From Sphaeroforma arctica JP610 (taxonomy: Eukaryota; Opisthokonta; Ichthyosporea; Ichthyophonida): DNA of 20,337 nucleotides. Under the pieces are notes generated by a model. It was not told where the DNA came from. It ran no database searches and saw nothing but the letters and a program-made list of their open reading frames with translations. The position numbers were made by a program, and so were the translations under genes. Shown one piece after another: positions 8,701-19,300 of this stretch (positions are counted from its first letter, which is position 1; the number at the start of each line of letters is the position of its first letter). The stretch is from assembly GCF_001186125.1 (NCBI RefSeq), contig NW_014040027.1, positions 1 to 20,337 on the forward strand, read 5' to 3'.

Positions 8701-11700
8701 AATATAAGTATGTAAACAATAATATAACGTGCCTCGATGGCCTTCAAGCGCTTGCGTACACCGTCCAGCTTCTCCACCGCCTTCATATTAGGAGCCATGT
8801 TGTCGATCTTGCTCGCAATTTTCTTCAGTTTCTCGGTGTATTGTGCCATTACACTAGCTACGTCGCTGGGGTCTTCTGTACAAGTGACGTTGTCCGGAAT
8901 TACATACATTCGCTTAAGTTTACATATGGTTTACACGTACAATTGCGACACTTGATCAGACCACCAGACAAAGCTATAACCTTTTACAAAAGAAGCTCAC
9001 GAAGTAAATTTTGTCTCCTATTAAAATTCCAGTTGGTGTACATACCTAAACTTCGGATCTCATCCGATAACTCATCGAAATTGATTTCAATGCCCGCGTC
9101 TGTGAGCACATCTTCTGATACAGAGACGTCCCTCTCATCCACATCCATAGTATCGTCCGCCGAGGTATTCATACCTGAGATATAGTGGGGAATTGAACAT
9201 GCATGCATAAATTATAATGCACCAACAGGTATGTATATATATATATATATATATATAAGAGTAAATTTGTACACGTATACTCATGTATGTGTAAAATGAC
9301 GATGTAAACATGTTCCTCCCAATTACGACCTTGTGTATTCCGGAAATAATATACTTAAGCATACTAAAATAACAATATTGCACTTCCAGTCGTCCATTAA
9401 AGCATTTTACATGCATCCACTACGGCCGAAATTGTCATCCATTGAAAAAGGTAGTGAATCTACACCCGCTTACCATCCGGCAAAAACACGATACATAGAC
9501 AAGTAGTGTTAGAGCCACATTCGCAATCACTCCCCCTGCCAATCCATTCATCGGAAAAGCAGCAAATACATACTCAACGTGGTAGAAGTTTCTGCCCCAT
9601 TCATATTACAGAATCAATGCATAAGTACTCACCCGCCAAAGCCACATTCTCCATCTTGCCCTTCTTCAACGGGATTTCGATCTCCTCCACTAAGCACGCC
9701 ATCAGAAGCGAGCGCCGTTTGCTACGTGCTTGTTTCAAGTCGTTCAGCTTCGAGGCCTGTTTCGAAATTGGGACAGAGTCAGATGTAGATATTGCAACGA
9801 TCAATGTCTACATAGAATACTGCACATATGCAAATTTTCTAGATATGTGGATTAGACACGAATACCTATGAAGCTACCAAGAGAGCTTCTGTTATATTTT
9901 CGATCACCTGTGAAAAAGATGGCGATAGGGACATGAAACAGAGAGTACAGCCGAATACACTGAGATTCATCCAGTCAGATAGGGCACGCATCAAAAAAAA
10001 ATATGTTATACATATTCTGTATGATTACACGATAATAGTCAGTTGTGGAAAAAATATTTCGCGACAAAACTTGTCTACTTTCGAATAAAAAGCTATGCAT
10101 TGCTGCGGCAGTGAATGATTTGTGGGAGCGCGATCATTCGTGGGCGCGTACTCACACAACGTATACGAGCTGTGTAATGTAAGCATACAAAGACAATTAC
10201 ACGCACCCCAAGGTGCACATGCGCATAAAGAACGTTGTGCAGCATTGTGTAAAACGGATGGGCCGTAGGCCACACCGCAAGTCATAGCTTGCGCATCTCT
10301 ATAGGTAACAATACCAGACCATTTGATCGTTGTCATTCGCGTCAACAAACCAAACAAGAGTCAATACGGAACTCGTGTGTACGCGCACATGCCATCTACA
10401 TACCAGGCTATGCGCTGGTGACTAATACCTCTGCAACCCCCCAGAAAAGTGTGTTTGCGCACATACCATCTTCTGCTGGGCGCTGTTGAGGTGGTCTGAT
10501 GCGGAGTTAACCTGTTTTTTGAGTTCTCTGACACTTACATCGATCTCGTCAACTTTGGTTTTGAACTGATTCTGGTCATTGATAAGTGTGGCCAGTTTCT
10601 CTTCAATGGCAGTCATGGACTCCGAAAGCGTGATGGACTGTGTTTCGAGCAGCCCGAACTCCTCCTGGAGAGCTGCAATAGCCTGTGTACCAATGAGACA
10701 ACGAGCATTTAGTAGAGCTACAAGACCAAAGCCTGCCATATCAGCACCCAAAATTAACGATAGTGCGCTCGTACCCTTTGGCAATCTTCACCTGCTAAGA
10801 CACGAGACCGACTTCTCGAAACGAGTGAACTATGTAGGCGGCTGATGCGCCTATCAAACCATACTATTTCATGCCCATGACACGAAGCTTTCCCTACTAG
10901 CACCCACCCATCGGCCACAATTCACCCACACGTACCTTCTTGGCAATCCTCACTTGCGAAGATACGAGGCGTGACTTCTCAAATTCGAGTGAGCTCTGCA
11001 GGCGGCTGATGTGACTGTCAAATTCCAAGAGTTTTCGTGCACGCTCACGCTGGACCTTGATTTCGGTACCCTGTGGTTCGATTAGATGCGCAAAATGCAG
11101 TTAGCTTATATCGCTCTATGGTCTCGCTATGTGAACTCTGTTTCTGGGTGTGAGGTGATGTAATATGAGTGGTGTTGGGTATTGTGCGAGCGTAACTTAT
11201 GTTATGAAACAAAGACATATATGTAAGGCCTGTACACACCTCGTAGTGGGAGATATTGTTGACCCCCACACTTCTGCATCCCTCTAACCCTCGAGTACTG
11301 TGATCTATGTACAGACTCGTGGTCATAGGAATAGACATCTGACCTGTAAGTACCTTCTGAAATCGTATTTTCTTTATCTCCACACAAGCATATAAGTCTC
11401 CAGTTTCTTGATATGTAGACACACGCGTACATAGCCATTGTCACAGATATACGTTTGGTACATACCTCGTAGTCTCGGATATTGTTAATTCCAACACTTG
11501 CACAGAATTCCGCGAACACTTGGTCCACCACTGCATCTCTTTCTCTCTCGAGTACCGTGACCTTTTCCTTCGCCTTGGCGGCTGCTTGGCTGTATTTATT
11601 GATCTCGTCCTCAATTTGGGTTATTTCTTTTTCTTCCACTTTCGCACTGAGTTTGTTGATGTTCATGGTGGTGATCTGGAATGTTCAAGACAAGTATTGT

Positions 11701-14700
11701 GATTTTATGGGCGGCGATAAAAAAAATTATCTGGTAAGAAATATATTTGTGTATCTGTAATGACAAGATTAGGGCGGATTGAATTGAGAATATGGTTAGA
11801 TTTAAATGACTTGGAAGAAAGGGTGATATAGCCTGATGGAACGAACGAAAGATTCGGAACCCAATATACAAGATAGTACGCGATGAGAATTTGAATGCGA
11901 ATAGAAATATATGGGAATGAGCATACGAATAGATATGCACAGTTTCGATTGCGCTCCACTCCCAATCACGGGCTCTCTTTAACAGCTGTATATCGACGAT
12001 ATACAACATTGTGCACGAATATGTACGGTAGTGTACAAACCCCATTTTACCCCACTTCCAATCACGCACCTTCTTTGGCAGTTGTACATAGATGATGAAA
12101 ACCAAGTTTCAGCACGGGAATCTAAACTACACGCACAGGAAATATCTCAGAGATATAAGCCCATATTCTGCAAAATAAATCCACCCTCACAGTATTATTG
12201 AGGTGCGACATATCGATGTTTTTATGAGCACAACAGTTTGGATACACTTCCTCAGACCCCAGAAGGCAAGCACACACGTATTCATAAGTACACCACTCAG
12301 TTTTGACCAACTCTAATATAGTATAGAATGAAAATTTAGGTCTGGATATCAAATACATACCTCCATGTCCTGCTGAAACTGACTCAGTCTTTGTTTCGCT
12401 GCTGCAAGTTGTGACTTTGCCTCGTCTAAACTTCGCTCCACACTGGGCACTGAGCTTTGCAATGCAGTTACGTCCCTCTGGTACTGAATTCTCTCCCGTT
12501 TGAGTTCATCGATGGCCTAGTTATGTAAAGACAGGAGAAACAATATGAAATCTGTTAGACAATATAGCGTCCATTGGTCGAAATTGAACATTGTTTTATT
12601 GAACAACGACAGACATTCTAAATTCGATATATATATAATATACAAATTTCATCTAAGTGGAGCAGATGCAAAGACTTCCAAAATCTATAGAAAACCAGAT
12701 ACGGTAAAAACCGGCATAAATACAACAATATTTTCTAACCAGCAACCCTGACATTAAAGTAATAGTAAGTTATAGAATTAAATAATGTTACAAGATGGAG
12801 TATTTTGTGAAATAGTGCAGCCCAGCCAGTAATGACCGAAGATTTAACTCCAGCAAAGAACGCCACAGCAAAAACGTGAATGAAAATATAATTACAGTGG
12901 TATGTTGATAAAATCAAGCTGGAATACCTTTTGTTCCCACTTGGCGGCGCGACTTTCAACACCGGTAAGACCTCCGGTCATGACACCCTGTAATGTGAGC
13001 AACAATTAAAAAAAGTTCAGATATGTACTTTCAGGTCATGAATAAATTTGGAACAGAATATAGCTTGCGAGAATTGACATCGGGTTAGTAGTATGGACAA
13101 CGGCAAATACATACATAAACTGAGAATCAAATTGCTAATAAACACCGAACCCATTTTAGGGGGTTTAAGGCTCTCAAGTATGGCTATATCTAAGCCATCG
13201 ATTGAACTACCGATCTGCGAATCAGAGTGCGACCAACAGTATCATCTCTGCCGAATCACCTTACCTTGTCACAACACAGAGCTATCGCCGGTTGCAAAAG
13301 TAACAGAAACTCGCGCAGGAACAATTATTTATGAATAGCATCTACCGATCAACCAAACATGAGCCATCAATAGTGACACTGTGCTTTTTCACTCGTTCTT
13401 ACGCGAAGCACAGCGCATCCGTCTCTTGCAATGTGCCACACAAACTGTCGTAGTCCAAAAATCTACCTAAAGAACTACCTACCGATCTGCGGATCAACGT
13501 GCCATCGATGGTGACACACTTGTGCTTACTCGCTCGTCCTTTGCCAAAGCACAGTGCTTTCGCCTCCTGCAAAGTGTCACATACAATAGCAGCCCCACAC
13601 GCGAACTCGATGGCTCTGGTGATATCCGCACTGTACTTAATCACATCCACTACGGGACGTTTGGTGCCTCCTCTGAATCATATGGTTTGAAGTGGTATGG
13701 AAAATTTGAGAATATTCAGGACGGAGGCAAAAATCGCATAATCACTTGCCCTGGTCACACATACGCATTCGTTACACTTGAGCATTCACACGGCTTACAC
13801 CTACAAACCCAAGTACGCACACACGCACATACACGCATGGACATTACACAGAGATACAGGCAAACATACAGATGGTAATACAAGCACCAGGGAATGTAAA
13901 CAGGCGTACACTTACAGGTTACGCAGCCGCTCGTCGACAGGCTTGCCCTCGATTGTTTGCAACGGAATGAAGGTGGCCACTCCACCCTTCTGTACCTTGA
14001 GATACTGCATGCATGATTTGGCCGTTTCGACAGTATCCACTACGATAGCGTCCATGTTTTTGCCTACATGTAGCGAAGAATAAAAGAAGGTTTGATTCCA
14101 GCTGTAAATTTTACGGTGGCGACTTACTGCTGTCTGTATCTAGTATCGAACAGTTTGAGAACCAGATAAACTGAAAAAAATCCTGTTCTGTCTCGATTGG
14201 TGGCTAAATTTCATTTAGATCAATTGTTGCCGGATGACAATATGGTCTATTCGCCATTCGCTATTAGATGCTCATGAACTCTATAAATACATCCGAAACT
14301 ACCACTGGAAATAGACGAAATTACGCAGTCTTGTAAACAGCACGCGACCCCATTACAGGCGTACCAAACTGGTCATCGCTACCATCATAGGCATAAAAAT
14401 AGGAATATCAGCAAGCGAGACCTTTGAGTTTACAAAACCCACTTACACGCCCTCCACAAGCATGTATATAACCACAGCAGATACTACGATACACATGAAA
14501 GTCGTCACAAGAATACCAATTACCACCCAGACTACATACCCATCACAACAGTAATGGCGGCATTGAAGCGCTTATGCGTAGGGGAACAAAGGTCCATTAG
14601 TCGACCCTTGACACCTGGGAACAGCCGTTTCATCTCCTCCAAACACTCCAAAAACTTGCGATCACGTTCACTCTCGTTCTTATCTGCCTTAGCTTCTCTC

Positions 14701-16304
14701 AATTGCCCGTCGATCTTGGTCAGTTGAGCGCGAGCATTTTCCAGCTATTTGTGATTTGTAATATAAAAAAAACGTCTACTATTAGTACGAGACCTTATGA
14801 TTTATCACAATTTACATATGTTCGGATTGTGAGCTATGTTATACACACATAATGATAAATAGTGGGTATAACGGGTTTACCTCAGCAAGTACAGATGTGG
14901 GATCAAATTTGAGAATTAAAAAGCGTTGTGCTTTTGGCAACTAATCTTGTAGATCAATAACTAGTTTGGTCGGAAATTGGCATACAACTGCAAAATCGCG
15001 TGCGTAAGTACAGTTGAGGTGCATATAGATACTAAATTAATCTTCGCGAGCAATTTGTACACCTGTTTTAAATATAGTGACAGGCATTAGAACAAGCAAC
15101 GTTTACAGGTATACTTGCAAATAATTTTTCAAAGTTAAAGCAACAAACAATTTCAAAAGATGATAAAGAACTTCATTGTACGGAAAAGAACTCTCAGTAA
15201 ATACCATTGCATTCGATACTATATTTACAATTGTAATGTACGTGTACAAATACACATGCTTTCCTAACATACAAGTAACTTCTCACTGTATGAGTGCGAC
15301 CAACCTTAGTGCTGTCCCGGCTGTGTGTCTTGGAGTGGGCCGTGACCTGATCCGTAAGCTCAAGCACCTTCACCTCTTGCTCCTTCATCTGTGCTGCGAG
15401 TTTCTCTCTGCGCAGCTCAAAGTTCTTCGCCCGGCTCTCCTGTGCATCCCTAGTCTTACAGAACTGGCTGAGCTTGCCTTCTTCTCTGTAGGTAGATTGG
15501 TCGGGGGCATCGTTAGTCTGAACGCTTGACTACATCTAAAGAACCGCCTATACATATACTAGGATTATACATAAAACTGTCCGAAAGAAAAGAGGGTCCT
15601 TCGAACTAAAAACGTGTGGCAAATGCTGAATACACATTCCCGTGCTGACAATTGATCGTAAATCATCGCAAGCGGAAACCAGCCCACTGTGGAGACTTGC
15701 AACTAAACTATTCTCAGTAATGTGAATAATTCTCTTTACTTCAATGAATTAACATGGACCAATCATAAGCAATAAGCGAAAGGTAAGATTCTTACCGACT
15801 GAGATTCTCGGTGGCTATACGCATTGTACGTTGTACCTCGTCTATCTTGCTCTGGAGTGCCATTGTTTGATTCTTTGATGTTGATTTGAGTTTGTTATAC
15901 TGCATCAAAAGTCAGAGAGAAAAGAATCAGTCATACATACAACTTTCAAATATAGTGGATGATTCTAAGTATGCCGTGGCGAACCAGCACTCTGATAACC
16001 CAAGTATAATATACTATCTGATTGTCAGGACGTTCAAGGTTATAATATTAGGCAACTTTTCAGCAGGATGTACCTTCAATGGAATGAAATGCAGATTACT
16101 GATTTGAGAAATACAGAAAATAACCAGGACAGTACACTATATTGAAAGACCGTATCTCAGGAAAGAAGGATGTATCGTGTCACTAGAAGATTGTCACCGT
16201 TGCTCCAGTGTAAAAATGATGCATCTACCAAAAAAGAAAAATACAATTTTATATAAACATATACATATAGACACATATCACCCAGTAGACGAAATATATC
16301 GATT

Positions 16305-16336
<32 letters not shown>

Positions 16337-19300
16337 ATAAATACATATAATAATGTATATATATATATATATTATTATATATATATATAATATATATATA
16401 TATATATAAAATATATCTATATCTATATAGATATGATATAATATATATATATATATACTCGTACGCTCACTCATACACTCATACACATATATATCTATAT
16501 CTATATCAATATCTATATATATAAATATATACATAATATATAGTGTGTATGCGTGTTTATAGTATACATTTAAAAACAAATGGATTTTTATATTGTATTA
16601 ACACAAGAGAGGATGTATGCACCTGTTCCAATTGCGCAGTAGCCAAAGTGATATCAGCAGAACCCCCTTCTCCGGTTATCTCGGCCTCATACTTATTCTT
16701 ACGACGGGCGATATCCTTGATATCACGCTGTATGATTCGCAATGGTGAACGTAGGATTTTCAGCACAGCTACTTTTGAATACTGAGATTGTGCTCTCAAT
16801 ATTGCGGAGCTAATCGATAACCATGGTAAAGTAAATACCAGTCTACATTGTCTCGGATGTGTCATTTCGTGGCTTATTACAGGCCGAAATGTCGATAGGC
16901 CCAGTCACAGGCAATCGGTAAAACATTTACCACCAGGCCTACAGTCTGCAACATACTGAGGCGTTAAAAGAAAAACGTGGAATGAACCTACGCTATACAC
17001 CTAATATCTCCACAAGCAATTCGGTACTCAAATAGACGTACAAATATCTAGATAGACGATTACTGTGAGAGTATGAGTCATTCATACAGAATGCACATAC
17101 ACACCTCGAGCTTGTCCACCGTGGCCTCCTGTTTCGACACATCCCTCTCCGCTTGCTGGAGATGCGCGCGCTCTTCCTCGATCTATTGATAAAATGACAA
17201 ATGTGACGATTATTCAACACGCATATCTATCTACTTCAAACATTGGGGAAAATATCTTAAGTGTAGAGGTTATTTCTTTTTTTCCAGATGAAAAAATGCC
17301 TCTAGGTGTTAGTGCTTCATTGTGTACAGACTTTTAGTATCGTTCCTTGCTTGCCATGATGACTACACCTCAAATTTAGTGAGTGGGACAGCGAGTAGAA
17401 CCAATTAACTAGTTAAACATATATAGTTCCATCAGTGCCTGTGTCACATGCGTGTACGTATACGTGTGCATTTGAAAAAGATATTGTGGTTTCGCTATTG
17501 ACAAACGTGAAGTATCAGAACGTGAAGTATCAGAACGTGCATCGAAATCAATTGGGTGGTAAGCAAGTTCGTCCTTGCTAGGTACATCAAAACGACAGGC
17601 AGGTGAGGAAATGAGGGAGCGGCATACCAAGTCCAAACGTGATCACTGAAAAACTTGTGACTGTGTCTGGAATTCAATACAAACAAATTTTTTTCGGGTG
17701 TAGATTGCACATCGCAAACATATATGTACATGTACATCAACAATGGTCACATTCGCACACAGATTACGAAACTAACCTTTTTCTTGCAATGCTCGAGCTG
17801 CTGTAAGATTTTTGTTCGTTTGGGCCGCACCTTCTTTAATTCCCGATTCTGCAATGTAACGACAACCCCGGGTTAAGTAATGCGACATATTTTGTTGTTG
17901 TTGGATTTCTTGGCCCGCTTGACATTCGAACCCAGAGTATTCAGAGATCAAGGGAACGTACTCACAGAAAATCGCTTGACAATACAGTGTAATTGTTAGA
18001 GTGCCGTGCCGCATCAACAAATATATTATACAAATTCCGAGGATGCATACAAGTACGCACACAAATAACTCTTTGAGTTGGTAAGCACACTCGCACACAA
18101 CGATATGTATAAATACTTAAATATACAGACATGGTCGCCTAGCACTGAACATACTCCCAAAGACGTACGCTCATACGGGCATAAACACCAGCCATTCCAC
18201 TTCTAGTCTCATACTTGCGACTTTTAACCGCAGACGTTCATGAAAAATAACACCTCACGTGCACGCCGTCTCGTATGCATAAACGCTACTGCAGGACTAT
18301 CAATAATTATACTCGTACATATGAAAATCCTTATAAACTCAGTGTCCCTTTAGCACGTTCATGGGATTCGTTCGATTTTTCAAATAGCACGAGCTCACCT
18401 TGTCCCTGATTTGATCGTCAAATTTGACCAGCTGGGACTGTTCTTTGGCCAATGCGCGTCGCCTACTGCGTTCCTGTTCTTCGGCTTTAGTTTGTTCGGC
18501 TTTTGCAATCTCTACATCCTTGCCGAGCAAATTGGCCATATTCTACAAATTCAAGCATATACGTAGAGAGAAAATTATACAATTAGTCCTGCATGCGAGA
18601 GCCATGAAAGAAAACGGCTGGGTAAGGGTTTACAATCTTGATACAATGTTTATAGGCGTCTATGGATAATGATACAATATCGTGATAGTACATTTTTACT
18701 AAATAACCAATCATATACTTGTGAAGGCAGATTGTCACAGTGAAAGAAAGCCATACAGTAGCACAGAGTTCTCCTTTCGCAGGCGAATGATGGTAGAAGC
18801 GTTCAACACTGAATACACAGAACACTCAATACATATACACGTAAGTTGTTGCAAAATATAAATACAAAAAGGAGCCGACTGGCACAAAAGCCTTTCTTTT
18901 GGGAGGGAGGAAGGGGGGGGTAAAGGGAGGACGTTAAAAGTTTGTGAATCACATACCAGAGATCCCTTCATCTGCCGCTGAATGTCCCAGAGCTGGAACA
19001 GGAAATATTGTACTTCAATTTGATCCTGAAGGCAAATGGCCAATATGATAGGCAGTATCGATTAGAAAAGTTGAGAAAAATAAACGATTATATGAATTTC
19101 AGTAAGACTAGACGTTAGGGAGTGTGGGTTACGTATATTAAAATCGAATACATAATAAAATGATTTGAGCGACATAAAATAATGACTAACCACCTATATT
19201 TGCGTATTCGGTGCTCAAGCTGGTGTGAGTGCCCTGTGCATTGTTCTAGCATACATAATAAACTTGGGACTATGTATGTATGCGTATCCGCGTATACGTG

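Noticed and set aside
8694-9185. 163-codon open frame, plus strand
   Set aside because: Antisense shadow of SMC1 exons 18 and 19, whose splice sites and conservation are clear.
13093-13338. 81-codon plus-strand open frame
   Set aside because: Crosses intron sequence and the second exon 11 remnant; no family signal.
16304-16579. 91-codon frame rich in Ile/Tyr
   Set aside because: Translation of the TA microsatellite.
16728-16781. 18-codon in-frame 5' extension of SMC1 exon 6
   Set aside because: The shorter exon gives exact spacing with SMC1 relatives and has an adequate acceptor. The extension is kept only as a possible isoform.
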